The notes beneath the pieces are model-generated. The model was not told the origin of the DNA, searched no databases, and worked only from the letters and a program-made list of their open reading frames with translations. DNA of 64,000 nt from Chania multitudinisentens RB-25 (lineage in GTDB: Bacteria; Pseudomonadota; Gammaproteobacteria; Enterobacterales; Enterobacteriaceae). A program made the position numbers and the translations under genes. How positions within the stretch are numbered: the first letter of the stretch is position 1; each line of letters opens with the position of its first letter. The DNA lies in NCBI RefSeq assembly GCF_000520015.2, contig NZ_CP007044.2, forward strand, positions 930,001-994,000, written 5' to 3'. Of the stretch, positions 26,084 to 35,878 are shown one piece after another.

Positions 26084-26953
26084 TTAAACCGCGGAGGCTC
26101 CCGAAACGATCTCGGTGAGTTCCTGAGTGATGCTGGCCTGACGAGCCTTGTTGTATACCAACTGCAACTCTTTGATCAGGCTACCGCCGTTATCGGTTGC
26201 GGCTTTCATCGCGACCATTCGTGCGGCCTGCTCACTGGCCAGGTTTTCCACGACGCCCTGATAAACCTGCGATTCCACATAGCGGCGCAGCAAAGTATCA
26301 AGCAGCACTTTTGGATCGGGTTCATACAGGTAGTCCCAGGATTTTTTCTTCAGTTTCAACTCTTCGTCATCGGCTGGCGGTAACGGTAACAGTTGAAGTA
26401 TCTGTGGTTCCTGAGACATCGTATTAACAAATTTATTGCTGACAATGTACAGCTTATCCAAACGACCTTCGTCGTAGGCTTGCAGCATCACTTTCACCGG
26501 CCCGATCAAATCCGACAGAGAAGGGTTATCCCCCATGCCGGTTACCTGGGCTACCACATTGCCGCCCACGGAACCAAAGAAAGAAGTTGCTTTCGACCCC
26601 ACCAGCGCCAAATCTGACTCAACGCCTTTTTCGGACCAGCCTTTCATCTCCATCAGCAGCTTCTTGAACAGGTTAGTGTTCAAACCACCACAGAGACCAC
26701 GGTCAGTAGACACCACCAGATACCCAACGCGTTTTACATCACGCTCATCAAGGTATGGGTGTTTATATTCCAGATTCCCTAACGCAAGGTGACCTATCAC
26801 ATTGCGCATGGTTTCTGCATAAGGACGGCTGGCCGCCATGCGTTCCTGCGATTTACGCATTTTGGAGGCGGCGACCATCTCCATCGCTTTAGTGATCTTC
26901 TGCGTGTTTTGCACGCTTGCGATCTTACTACGTATCTCTTTTGCGCCGGCCAT
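26084..26953 (-). CDS. atpG: ATP synthase F1 gamma subunit
   Basis: Rotating central shaft of F1. 289 residues: N-terminal helix MAGAKEIRSKIASVQNTQKI and C-terminal helix ending RQASITQELTEIVSGASAV form the coiled coil, with a Rossmann-like domain between (GLCGGLNTNLFK). Two residues longer than the E. coli protein. A spacer of about 100 bases precedes atpD. Confidence 0.99.
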   Translation of the reverse strand: MAGAKEIRSKIASVQNTQKITKAMEMVAASKMRKSQERMAASRPYAETMRNVIGHLALGNLEYKHPYLDERDVKRVGYLVVSTDRGLCGGLNTNLFKKLLMEMKGWSEKGVESDLALVGSKATSFFGSVGGNVVAQVTGMGDNPSLSDLIGPVKVMLQAYDEGRLDKLYIVSNKFVNTMSQEPQILQLLPLPPADDEELKLKKKSWDYLYEPDPKVLLDTLLRRYVESQVYQGVVENLASEQAARMVAMKAATDNGGSLIKELQLVYNKARQASITQELTEIVSGASAV

Positions 26954-27010
26954 CTCTGCTTCTCCTCATTGCCAATGGCCTACTGTCTTTCAACAGCAGG
27001 CCACTGTGCG

Positions 27011-28552
27011 TTACCAGGACTGGGTTGCCTTGAAGCTATCGAGGATGCCTTTCAGCTTGCCTTCGATCTCATCGTTATAAGCACCAGTTTGGTTGATGTG
27101 GTTCAGCAGTTCGGCATGTTCGCGATCCGCATAAGCAACCAGAGCAGCTTCGAAGCTCACCACTTTCGCGACTTCTACATCGTTCAGGTAACCACGTTCA
27201 GCAGCAAACAGCACCAGAGACTGCTGCGCGACAGACATCGGCGCATACTGTTTCTGTTTCAGCAACTCGGTCACTTTCTGACCATGGTTCAGCTGTTTAC
27301 GAGTTGCATCGTCCAAATCGGAAGCAAACTGAGAAAACGCCGCCAGTTCACGATACTGTGCCAGCGCGGTACGGATACCACCGGACAGTTTTTTCATGAT
27401 CTTGGTCTGGGCTGCACCACCTACACGGGATACGGAGATGCCTGGGTTAACCGCCGGACGAATACCGGAGTTAAACAGGTTGGATTCCAGGAAGATCTGA
27501 CCATCGGTAATCGAGATTACGTTGGTCGGAACGAACGCAGAAACGTCACCTGCCTGAGTTTCAATGATCGGCAGAGCGGTCAGTGAACCGGTTTTCCCTT
27601 TAACTTCACCCTTGGTGAAGGCTTCAACGTATTCAGCGTTAACACGCGCAGCACGCTCCAGCAAACGGGAGTGCAGATAAAATACGTCGCCAGGATAAGC
27701 TTCACGACCTGGTGGACGACGAAGCAGCAGGGAAATCTGACGATAAGCAACGGCCTGTTTAGACAGATCATCGTAAACAATCAGAGCATCTTCACCACGG
27801 TCACGGAAATATTCACCCATCGCGCAACCAGCATAAGGTGCCAAATATTGCAGTGCCGCAGACTCTGACGCAGTAGCCACCACCACGATGGTGTTAGCCA
27901 ACGCGCCGTGTTCTTCCAGTTTGCGCACCACGTTAGAGATGGTGGACGCTTTCTGGCCGATAGCCACGTAAACACATTTGATACCAGAATCACGCTGGTT
28001 GATGATCGCATCGATCGCCAAAGCGGTTTTCCCGGTCTGACGGTCACCGATCACCAGTTCACGCTGGCCACGGCCGATCGGGATCATCGCATCGACAGAC
28101 TTGTAGCCGGTCTGTACTGGCTGATCAACCGATTGGCGCTCGATAACACCGGGGGCGATGGTTTCAACCGGAGAGAAACCGTCGTGCTCAACCGGGCCTT
28201 TACCGTCGATAGGTGCGCCCAGCGTGTTGACCACGCGGCCCAACAAGCCACGGCCAACGGGAACTTCCAGAATACGACCCGTACATTTTACCTTCATGCC
28301 TTCGGCCAGATCCGCGTACGGACCCATCACTACGGCACCTACGGAGTCACGCTCCAGGTTCAATGCGATTGCATAACGGTTGCCTGGCAGCGCGATCATT
28401 TCGCCCTGCATAACGTCGGCCAGACCGTGTACACGAATGATCCCGTCACTGACGGAAACGATAGTACCTTCATTGTGAGCTTCGCTCACTACATTGAACT
28501 GAGCAATGCGCTGCTTGATCAGTTCGCTGATTTCGGTGGAATTCAGTTGCAT
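27011..28552 (-). CDS. atpA: ATP synthase F1 alpha subunit
   Basis: Non-catalytic nucleotide-binding subunit of F1, 513 residues as in E. coli. It starts MQLNSTEISELIKQRI, the helix that binds delta, and has Walker A GDRQTGKT near residues 169-176. The arginine finger region is in SVSRVGGAAQT. Starts 12 bases after atpH. Confidence 0.99.
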   Translation of the reverse strand: MQLNSTEISELIKQRIAQFNVVSEAHNEGTIVSVSDGIIRVHGLADVMQGEMIALPGNRYAIALNLERDSVGAVVMGPYADLAEGMKVKCTGRILEVPVGRGLLGRVVNTLGAPIDGKGPVEHDGFSPVETIAPGVIERQSVDQPVQTGYKSVDAMIPIGRGQRELVIGDRQTGKTALAIDAIINQRDSGIKCVYVAIGQKASTISNVVRKLEEHGALANTIVVVATASESAALQYLAPYAGCAMGEYFRDRGEDALIVYDDLSKQAVAYRQISLLLRRPPGREAYPGDVFYLHSRLLERAARVNAEYVEAFTKGEVKGKTGSLTALPIIETQAGDVSAFVPTNVISITDGQIFLESNLFNSGIRPAVNPGISVSRVGGAAQTKIMKKLSGGIRTALAQYRELAAFSQFASDLDDATRKQLNHGQKVTELLKQKQYAPMSVAQQSLVLFAAERGYLNDVEVAKVVSFEAALVAYADREHAELLNHINQTGAYNDEIEGKLKGILDSFKATQSW

Positions 28553-28564
28553 GCTCCAGTCCCC

Positions 28565-29098
28565 TTAAGACTGCAAGACGTCTGCCAGGCGTTCAAGACG
28601 GCCGCGTACGCTGCCATCGATCACCATATCACCAGCGCGGATAACTACGCCGGCAAGTACAGACTTGTCAATTTTGCAATTCAGCTTAACTTTGCGTGAC
28701 AGGCGTTTTTCCATCGCAGCGGCAATTTTGGCCTGCTGTTCGTCGCTCAATACGCTTGAAGAGAGCACGTCGACTTCGATAGTGGATTCCAACGCAGCGC
28801 GCAGTTCAATGAACTGTTGCAGCACCGCAGGAAGAACCAATAAACGCCCATTTTCGGCCATTACACGGATAAAGTTCTGGCCATGTTCGTTGAGCTCATC
28901 ACCACATATCGCAATGAACGTTTTGGACAGTGTTTCTGGTGCAACCGCACCGGAAAGCAACTCAGCCATTTGTTCATTGCAGGTGACTTCGGCCGTAAAC
29001 GCCAACATCTGCTGCCAGCGCTCTACGCTTTGGTTCTCAACGGCAAAGTCAAAAGCTGCTTTGGCGTAGGGGCGAGCTACAGTAACAAATTCAGACAT
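28565..29098 (-). CDS. atpH: ATP synthase F1 delta subunit
   Basis: Connects the peripheral stalk (AtpF dimer) to the top of the alpha subunits. 177 residues: helical N-terminal bundle (VARPYAKAAFDFAVEN) and C-terminal domain with LDCKIDKSVLAGV-like sequence (here NCKIDKSVLAGVVIRAGDMV). Fourteen bases separate it from atpF. Confidence 0.98.
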   Translation of the reverse strand: MSEFVTVARPYAKAAFDFAVENQSVERWQQMLAFTAEVTCNEQMAELLSGAVAPETLSKTFIAICGDELNEHGQNFIRVMAENGRLLVLPAVLQQFIELRAALESTIEVDVLSSSVLSDEQQAKIAAAMEKRLSRKVKLNCKIDKSVLAGVVIRAGDMVIDGSVRGRLERLADVLQS

Positions 29099-29112
29099 CA
29101 GCCCCTCCCTCC

Positions 29113-29583
29113 TTACAGTTCAGCGACCAGTTTATCAACGATGTCGCTGTTAGCAGCTTCATCCACGGAACGTTCGATAATCTTCTCGGCACCAGCAATA
29201 GCCAGCATCGCGACTTGCTTACGCAACTCTTCACGAGCGCGCTTACGTTCAGCTTCGATTTCAACCTGAGCCTGCGCCACGATTTTGTTACGTTCCTGCT
29301 CGGCTTCTGCTTTCGCTTCATCCATGATCTGAGCTTTGCGTTTGTTGGCTTGCTCGATGATCACCTGAGCTTCTGCTTTAGCAGTTTTCAGTTGGTCGGT
29401 CGCATAGGCTTGCGCTAAGTCCAAATCTTTTTTGCCACGTTCTGCGGAAGCGAGACCATCAGCAATTTCTTTCTGACGTTTCTCAATGGCAGCCATAATC
29501 GGCGGCCATACATACTTCATACAGAACCAGACAAACAGGATGAACGAGATGGCCTGGCCGAGGATTGTTGCGTTAAGATTCAC
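29113..29583 (-). CDS. atpF: ATP synthase Fo b subunit
   Basis: Peripheral stalk, present as a dimer. 156 residues: one N-terminal membrane helix (ILGQAISFILFVWFCMKYVW) and a long charged coiled coil rich in Ala, Glu, Lys and Gln to the C-terminus. Length and starting MNLNATILGQ match the enterobacterial protein. Confidence 0.99.
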   Translation of the reverse strand: MNLNATILGQAISFILFVWFCMKYVWPPIMAAIEKRQKEIADGLASAERGKKDLDLAQAYATDQLKTAKAEAQVIIEQANKRKAQIMDEAKAEAEQERNKIVAQAQVEIEAERKRAREELRKQVAMLAIAGAEKIIERSVDEAANSDIVDKLVAEL

Positions 29584-29643
29584 AGCACAATGCCTCTTTT
29601 AAAAGTTAATTAATGTGGTTTCCAAGTAGAGAACATTCTCTAC

Positions 29644-29883
<240 letters not shown>

Positions 29884-29932
29884 GACAGTCTCCAGTTTGT
29901 TTCAGTTTAAAAGTGCAAGTGTTTTAAGAAAA

Positions 29933-30709
29933 TCAGTGCTCTTCAGATGCCATCGACAGATAGACAATCGTCAGAACCATGAAAATAAAGGCTTGAAGCG
30001 TAATGATCAGGATGTGGAAGATTGCCCAAGGCAAGCTCAACACCCACTGTGACCACCACGGCAACAGGCCAGCAATCAGGATGAAGATCAACTCACCCGC
30101 ATACATGTTGCCGAACAGTCGCAAACCCAGAGATACCGGTTTGGACAGCAGGCTGACACCTTCAAGGATCAGGTTGATTGGAATAAACAACGGATGGTTG
30201 AACGGCTGCATGGTTAATTCTTTAGCGAACCCGCCAATGCCTTTCATTTTGACGCTATAGAACAGAATCAGGACAAATACGGCAAGAGCCATCGAAAGAG
30301 TGATATTAACGTCAGCAGTAGGCACCACGCGCAATGCAGGAAGCCCCGCTAGCGTACCGAGATGCGGCAGGAAATCGACCGGGATCAGATCCATCAGGTT
30401 CATCAGGAATACCCAGACAAACACCGTCAGCGCCAACGGAGCAATAACCTTACTTTTGCCGTGGTACATATCTTTAACGCTGTTGTCAACAAACCCAACG
30501 AGCAGTTCAACGGCGGTTTGCAGTTTCCCAGGAACGCCGCTGGTAGCATTCTTGGCAACCTTGCGGAAAATCGTCAGGAAGACAATCCCGAGGACAACGG
30601 AGAAAAATATTGAGTCGATGTTGATCGACCAGAAACCCGTCCCAATCTGAAGATGCGTCAGATGGTGACCGATATACTCCTGTGGAGTGTTGATTGCTCC
30701 TGCAGACAT
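29933..30709 (-). CDS. atpB: ATP synthase Fo a subunit
   Basis: Stator channel for protons beside the c ring. 258 residues with five or six hydrophobic segments. The essential Arg lies in SLGLRLFGNMYAGE, and the C-terminal helices contain the conserved polar residues in ILITLQAFIFMVL. The N-terminus is somewhat shorter than in E. coli (TPQEYIGHHLTHLQIG) but otherwise conventional. Confidence 0.98.
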   Translation of the reverse strand: MSAGAINTPQEYIGHHLTHLQIGTGFWSINIDSIFFSVVLGIVFLTIFRKVAKNATSGVPGKLQTAVELLVGFVDNSVKDMYHGKSKVIAPLALTVFVWVFLMNLMDLIPVDFLPHLGTLAGLPALRVVPTADVNITLSMALAVFVLILFYSVKMKGIGGFAKELTMQPFNHPLFIPINLILEGVSLLSKPVSLGLRLFGNMYAGELIFILIAGLLPWWSQWVLSLPWAIFHILIITLQAFIFMVLTIVYLSMASEEH

Positions 30710-30732
30710 GATGCCTCTTACCCTTTATTGAG

Positions 30733-31116
30733 TTAATTTCGGTAACGGTTAATCACGGCCGGTGCCACTATCTGCACCAATAACACCGCTAAATAGGCTA
30801 GGCTAAGCGGTACAAAAGCCGCTTTGAACACCCCAAGCGCCACGATCAACAAAATAATGGTGATCACGACCTTCAATCCCTCGCCAACAGCAAACGACCA
30901 AGCAACTCGCCCAGGAGCCGGCGTTTGCGTCTGATGGCGCAAGGCAAATAGCATAAATATGGCATTCGGCAGCCAGGCAGCTATCCCACCTGCCAACGCC
31001 GAACTACCCCATTCCAGGCTTTTCAGACTGAACACAACGCTGATCAGAACAAAAGTCATTAACTGTAGGAACAGCAGCTTGCATGCAACTTTTCCGCTGT
31101 AAAGGGACACAGACAT
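30733..31116 (-). CDS. atpI: ATP synthase accessory protein AtpI
   Basis: Small inner-membrane protein with four hydrophobic segments, thought to help assemble the c ring. I start it at ATG 31116 (MSVSLYSGKVAC), matching the E. coli N-terminus. An in-frame ATG at 31134 gives MERTNV before this and has a purine-rich GGGGG just upstream, so the longer 133-residue form remains possible. First gene of the atp operon. Confidence 0.92.
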   Translation of the reverse strand: MSVSLYSGKVACKLLFLQLMTFVLISVVFSLKSLEWGSSALAGGIAAWLPNAIFMLFALRHQTQTPAPGRVAWSFAVGEGLKVVITIILLIVALGVFKAAFVPLSLAYLAVLLVQIVAPAVINRYRN

Positions 31117-31134
31117 GACGTTTGTTCTCTCCAT

Positions 31135-31714
31135 ACCCCCAAAGGGGATGCTGAGTGGTGTATAAAACTACCTTTGCCGCCTTGAGTCAAACAGCAAAAA
31201 ACGTGCAAATTATACGGCCCACTCAAACGAATTCAATCGATAAGTAGCGAAAAGGTGAACAATTATTTAAATTTCTCCTTTTCTGGCTATTTTTACAAGA
31301 AAATGATAGGAATAATCTTGTCCATTTATTTGTCTGATTATTCCAGTCTCACGCAAAGAAACGTGCAGCCGATCACAATAATGATCATCTTTGATTCATA
31401 CTTCATCTAAGCGACCTGAGTCTTTAACTAATTAAGCGATAAAAAATATTATAAATCAAAATATTATGAATTAACCATTCAAAAACAATTCGTTTACTCA
31501 ATAAAAACGGTTTATTGACTTTTTTAGAAAAAATACTGCAACAATAAATTTACATTGAGAGCAAGATGGAATCTTTCATATCGATACTCATGTAATTTAT
31601 GGCGTACTGTAATTAGGCCATTATCGGCAATTCAATATCTGCTTATGTTAAATAAAAGTAATATTATTTAATTAGCCTGCTTCATTTATATACTGTTCAA
31701 CCATCGAATAGAGG
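31135..31714. other. atpI-rsmG intergenic region with atp promoter
   Basis: 580 bases, very AT-rich between 31430 and 31700. It must contain the main atp operon promoter, reading on the minus strand. I see no gene, no convincing terminator hairpin after rsmG, and no operator I can name. Confidence 0.6.
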
Positions 31715-32344
31715 CTAATTAAATTCCGTCGCCTTCAATACCACCAAGTGCCGCTCACCTTCCAATTCAGGAACATGTAAACGAATCACGGCTTCCAGAA
31801 CCACCCCTTCAGGTAACTGCGCCAGTTCGTCTTCGGGGCGAACGCCTTTCAGCGCATAAAAATACCCTTGCCCCTTCACAGGTAAATGATGGCACCAAGA
31901 CAACATGTCTTGCAATGAAGCAAAAGCACGGCTGATCACACCATCAAACGGCGGTTCTGGCATAAATGCTTCCACCCGGCTCTGTACGGGTTCGATATTT
32001 TTCAGCCCCAGCTCATGCTGCACTTGGCGCAGGAAGCGTACACGTTTACCTAAGCTGTCCAACAACGTGAAATGTGCATCAGGGCGGACAATCGCCAACG
32101 GTATTCCCGGCAACCCAGGGCCAGTCCCCACATCGATAAAGCGTGAACCTTGCAGATAGGGGTTAACCACGATGCTGTCGAGAATATGGCGTACCAACAT
32201 TTGCTGCGGATCACGCACAGAAGTGAGATTGTAGGCCTTGTTCCACTTATCAAGCATGCCGACGTAACCCAGCAATTGCTGTTTCTGTTGCTCGGGAAGC
32301 GTGATCCCTGCCGCTGATAGCAAAGCATCTAATTTTTTTTGCAC
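31715..32344 (-). CDS. rsmG: 16S rRNA (guanine-527-N7)-methyltransferase RsmG
   Basis: Methylates G527 of 16S rRNA with S-adenosylmethionine. I start it at GTG 32344 ((M)QKKLDALLSAAGI), giving 209 residues like E. coli (207), with AAGGA six bases before; the frame is open 34 codons further but that extension is not family-like. The SAM-binding motif FIDVGTGPGLPGIPLAI is clear, as is the downstream HELGLKNIEPVQSRVE. It lies 113 bases after mnmG in the classic gid pair. Confidence 0.95.
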   Translation of the reverse strand: MQKKLDALLSAAGITLPEQQKQQLLGYVGMLDKWNKAYNLTSVRDPQQMLVRHILDSIVVNPYLQGSRFIDVGTGPGLPGIPLAIVRPDAHFTLLDSLGKRVRFLRQVQHELGLKNIEPVQSRVEAFMPEPPFDGVISRAFASLQDMLSWCHHLPVKGQGYFYALKGVRPEDELAQLPEGVVLEAVIRLHVPELEGERHLVVLKATEFN

Positions 32345-32457
32345 AACGAATCCTTCTGGCAGGCGTGGAATAATAAAACACTTATGATAATTCAGGCACA
32401 AGATGATGTCAGCGACCGCCTGCTCAACGGGTAAGCAAACGGTCACAAAAATAGGAT

Positions 32458-34347
32458 TTACGCGCTACGGCGTAGCAAACCTTGCTTTTTTAGCCAGATC
32501 AACAGAATGGAAATAGCTGCTGGAGTGATCCCTGAAATACGTGAAGCCTGGCCAATTGAATTCGGTTTGTGATCGTTAAGCTTGGCGATCACTTCGTTCG
32601 ACAAACCAGAAACCTGGCGATAATCGAGATCCGCCGGTAACAAGGTGTTTTCATTCCGTTGCTGTTTCTCAATTTCTTCCTGCTGGCGTGCGATGTAGCC
32701 TTCATATTTCACTTGAATTTCCACCTGCTCAGCGGCTTGGCGATCGGCCAGAGCAGGTGCAAAAATGGCAACACCCGTTAATTGGGCATAATCCATTTCC
32801 GGGCGACGCAGCAGTTCTTCGCCGTTGGCTTCGCGTGACAGCGGAGCCTTCAGCAACACATTGACCTGTTCCACGTTTTCCGAATGTGGATGTACCCAAA
32901 TATCGCGCAAACGCTGACGCTCTTGTTCGATATGTTCCAATTTTTCGTTATAACGAGCCCAGCGAATATCGTCTACCAAGCCCAATTCACGGCCTTTTTC
33001 CGTCAAACGCAGATCGGCGTTGTCTTCCCGTAGCATCAAGCGGTATTCAGCACGTGAGGTAAACATGCGATAAGGTTCTTTGGTACCCAAGGTACTGAGA
33101 TCGTCCACCAGCACACCCAGATATGCCTGATCGCGGCGCGGTGACCAACCCTCATCGTCTGTGGCATAACGCCCGGCATTCAAACCAGCCAGCAAGCCTT
33201 GCGCTGCCGCTTCTTCGTAACCCGTGGTGCCATTGATTTGGCCAGCAAAGAACAACCCCTGAATAAACTTACTTTCCAGCGTGGGCTTCAAATCGCGTGG
33301 ATCGAAGAAATCATACTCAATGGCGTAACCAGGACGGACGATGCGGGCATTCTGCATCCCTTCCATTGAACGAACGATCTGCATCTGTACGTCAAACGGT
33401 AAGCTGGTGGAAATCCCGTTAGGGTAGATCTCGTTGCTGGTCAGCCCTTCTGGCTCAAGGAAGATTTGATGCGCACTACGATCGGCAAAACGCATCACTT
33501 TGTCTTCGATCGACGGGCAATAACGTGGGCCGATCCCTTCGATGATCCCGGCATACATCGGGCTACGATCGAGATTATTACGGATCACGTCATGGGTTTT
33601 TTCATTGGTATGCGTGATATAGCACGGCATTTGCTGCGGGTGCTGGCCTGCATTACCCAGAAATGAAAACACCGGGCTTGGCGTATCACCATGCTGCTCT
33701 GCCAACAGGCTGAAATCGATAGTTCGTGCATCAATGCGTGGCGGAGTACCGGTTTTCAAGCGGTTAACCCGCAACGGTAATTCACGCAGGCGCTGAGACA
33801 ATGAGATCGATGGAGGATCGCCAGCGCGGCCGCCGCTGTAGTTTTCCAAGCCAATGTGGATCTTGCCATCCAGAAAGGTTCCCACGGTCAGTACTACCGC
33901 TTTGGCGCGGAATTTTAGCCCCATCTGGGTAACAGCACCCACAACGCGATCGTTTTCCACCATCAGATCTTCAACCGGCTGCTGGAATAGCGTCAGGTTT
34001 GGCTGATTTTCTAACGCAGTACGGATCGCCAGGCGGTACAGCACGCGGTCTGCCTGAGCACGGGTTGCCCTGACAGCGGGGCCTTTGCTGGCGTTTAGTA
34101 TCCTAAACTGGATACCTGCATGATCGATCGCTGTGGCCATCAAGCCGCCGAGTGCATCAATTTCTTTAACCAGATGCCCTTTCCCAATACCGCCGATCGC
34201 TGGGTTACAGGACATTTGTCCCAGCGTGTCGATATTGTGAGTCAGTAATAACGTTTGACGACCCATGCGTGCCGCAGCCATGGCGGCTTCGGTACCGGCA
34301 TGGCCACCACCGATGATGATGACGTCAAATTGCTCTGGATAAAACAT
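32458..34347 (-). CDS. mnmG: tRNA uridine-34 carboxymethylaminomethyl enzyme, FAD subunit MnmG
   Basis: With MnmE, modifies wobble uridine 34 of several tRNAs; cytosolic FAD protein. 629 residues. The dinucleotide-binding motif GGGHAG is at 13-18, followed by the signature GGIGKGHLVKEIDALGG and by TGTPPRIDARTIDFS. The C-terminal helical domain that binds MnmE ends QASRISGITPAAISILLIWL. It is transcribed away from oriC and, in E. coli, its transcription influences origin firing. Confidence 0.99.
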   Translation of the reverse strand: MFYPEQFDVIIIGGGHAGTEAAMAAARMGRQTLLLTHNIDTLGQMSCNPAIGGIGKGHLVKEIDALGGLMATAIDHAGIQFRILNASKGPAVRATRAQADRVLYRLAIRTALENQPNLTLFQQPVEDLMVENDRVVGAVTQMGLKFRAKAVVLTVGTFLDGKIHIGLENYSGGRAGDPPSISLSQRLRELPLRVNRLKTGTPPRIDARTIDFSLLAEQHGDTPSPVFSFLGNAGQHPQQMPCYITHTNEKTHDVIRNNLDRSPMYAGIIEGIGPRYCPSIEDKVMRFADRSAHQIFLEPEGLTSNEIYPNGISTSLPFDVQMQIVRSMEGMQNARIVRPGYAIEYDFFDPRDLKPTLESKFIQGLFFAGQINGTTGYEEAAAQGLLAGLNAGRYATDDEGWSPRRDQAYLGVLVDDLSTLGTKEPYRMFTSRAEYRLMLREDNADLRLTEKGRELGLVDDIRWARYNEKLEHIEQERQRLRDIWVHPHSENVEQVNVLLKAPLSREANGEELLRRPEMDYAQLTGVAIFAPALADRQAAEQVEIQVKYEGYIARQQEEIEKQQRNENTLLPADLDYRQVSGLSNEVIAKLNDHKPNSIGQASRISGITPAAISILLIWLKKQGLLRRSA

Positions 34348-34437
34348 GGTACTGCACCTCGAAATACTGGCGAACGATCGTTATCTGTCCTGGGAGGAGG
34401 ATTCTACTCAAGTTTAGACGATCGACCAAGTACTCAG

Positions 34438-34705
34438 GATCGAGCGTTAATTAAAAGAAGATCTTTTTTATTTAAAGATCTCTTTATTAGATCTCTTATT
34501 AGGATCGCGATCCTCTGTGGATAAGTGATTATTTGTGATGGATATCAGCTAATTAATCAGGATCGTTAACTGTGGATGATCGGTGATCCTGGCGCTGATA
34601 AGCTGGGATCTAAATGGCATGTTATGCACAGGCTGAAAAGCATACTGCGGTTGTTATTGGGATAACTACGGGTTTTACCCTGCTTTTAAGCTAAGTTATC
34701 CACAT
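34438..34705. other. oriC: Chromosomal replication origin oriC
   Basis: Sits between mnmG and mioC, as in E. coli, and shares its layout. Three AT-rich 13-mer-like units beginning GATCT lie at 34460-34500. DnaA boxes: R1 TGTGGATAA at 34516-34524, an R2-like TTATGCACA at 34622-34630, an R3-like GGATAACTA at 34660-34668, and R4 TTATCCACA at 34696-34704. Ten GATC Dam/SeqA sites fall between 34438 and 34610. Blocks such as GTGATCCTGGCGCTGATAAG and GATCGTTAACTGTG are near-identical in order to the E. coli origin. The IHF and Fis sites cannot be placed with confidence. Confidence 0.97.
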
Positions 34706-34729
34706 TCGTTTGCGCGATCTTTAAGCAAA

Positions 34730-35170
34730 TCAGAGTAAATTAATCCAATTATTGACCCATTCCTCAGCAGGATCTTCAGGTATTTCGTGTTGAGTCACAT
34801 CGATCTCCAGTCGATCGCCGATCCTTTTTGCTCCACAAGCCACTAAAAGATCGTCGATCTGTTTGATCGCACCGCAGAAGGTGTCGTATTCGGAACTGCC
34901 TAAACCAACGGCTCCAAATGTTACTGAGGATAAATCAGGCTGCTGTTCTGCGATCTGTTCTAATAAAGGTTGCAGATTATCCGGTAAATCCCCGGCTCCG
35001 TGGGTAGAGGAAACCACTAGCCACAGCCCATCCAGCTCCAGTTCATCTAATTCAGGGCCATGCAGCATTTCCGTAGAAAAACCTGCCGCTTCGAGCTTTT
35101 CAGCCAAATGTTCAGCAACGTATTCAGCACTGCCGAGCGTACTGCCACTGATCAGAGTAATGTCTGCCAT
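34730..35170 (-). CDS. mioC: Flavodoxin-like protein MioC
   Basis: FMN-binding flavodoxin-fold protein, 146 residues; reported to support biotin synthase and named for its role beside the origin. The phosphate-binding loop ISGSTLGSAEYVAEHLA and the STHGAGDLPDN loop around the flavin are present. It is transcribed towards oriC. A DnaA box TGTGGATAA stands upstream. Confidence 0.97.
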   Translation of the reverse strand: MADITLISGSTLGSAEYVAEHLAEKLEAAGFSTEMLHGPELDELELDGLWLVVSSTHGAGDLPDNLQPLLEQIAEQQPDLSSVTFGAVGLGSSEYDTFCGAIKQIDDLLVACGAKRIGDRLEIDVTQHEIPEDPAEEWVNNWINLL

Positions 35171-35230
35171 GATGATCCCAACTTTTCCGAAGAAGCAGCA
35201 TTGTACGCTGTGAATGGGTTGGGATCTACC

Positions 35231-35239
35231 TGTGGATAA
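35231..35239. promoter_or_regulatory. DnaA box in the mioC promoter region
   Basis: TGTGGATAA, the complement of the consensus TTATCCACA, about 60 bases before the mioC start. In E. coli the mioC promoter is repressed by DnaA through a box at this place. Confidence 0.75.
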
Positions 35240-35261
35240 TGAGGGTATAGATAGTGATCTA

Positions 35262-35723
35262 TTAAGGCGTAATGGTACGCATAATGGGGTTTTGTAGCGA
35301 GATCAGGGTTTCAGTTGACTGGATCTCATCGATAGTCTGGATCTTGTTGATAAGTACCTGCTGCAAGGCATCTATTGAACGGCACATCACCTTGATAAAG
35401 ACGCTGTAATGCCCGGTGGTGTAATAAGCCTCTACCACTTCTTCCAGGCTTTCGAGCTTTTTCAATGCGGAAGGATAGTCTTTAGCGCTCTTTAATATAA
35501 TGCCAATAAAGCAGCAGACGTCATAACCCAGCTGTTTTGGGTTCACATCCACCCGGGCACCGGTAATGATGCCAGCCTGTTTCATTTTCTCTACCCGCAC
35601 GTGAATGGTGCCGGGGCTGACGGCGAAAGTCTTCGCCAGTTCGGCGTAGGCAGTGCGGGCATTGGTCATTAACGCGTTAAGAATGCCGCGATCGAGATTA
35701 TCGATCTGATAAATTTCTGCCAT
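35262..35723 (-). CDS. asnC: Lrp/AsnC-family regulator AsnC
   Basis: Asparagine-responsive regulator of the divergent asnA gene and of itself. 153 residues: N-terminal winged helix (DNLDRGILNALMTNARTAYA, then AVSPGTIHVRVEKM as recognition helix) and a C-terminal RAM domain forming the effector-binding oligomer (YDVCCFIGIILKSAKDYPSA). The 155-base gap to asnA holds both promoters. Confidence 0.97.
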   Translation of the reverse strand: MAEIYQIDNLDRGILNALMTNARTAYAELAKTFAVSPGTIHVRVEKMKQAGIITGARVDVNPKQLGYDVCCFIGIILKSAKDYPSALKKLESLEEVVEAYYTTGHYSVFIKVMCRSIDALQQVLINKIQTIDEIQSTETLISLQNPIMRTITP

Positions 35724-35878
35724 TAAATCCCCCTTTAACTGATGATTATTGAATTATCATCGCTTAAAAATGAACGATTAAAAATGAAAAGGCAATATTA
35801 ATTGATGGATATTGAATTGTAGTGCCATTCTGTTGCTTAATCGCTGGCAACTAGACAGGTTATTTAAGAGATACGGTA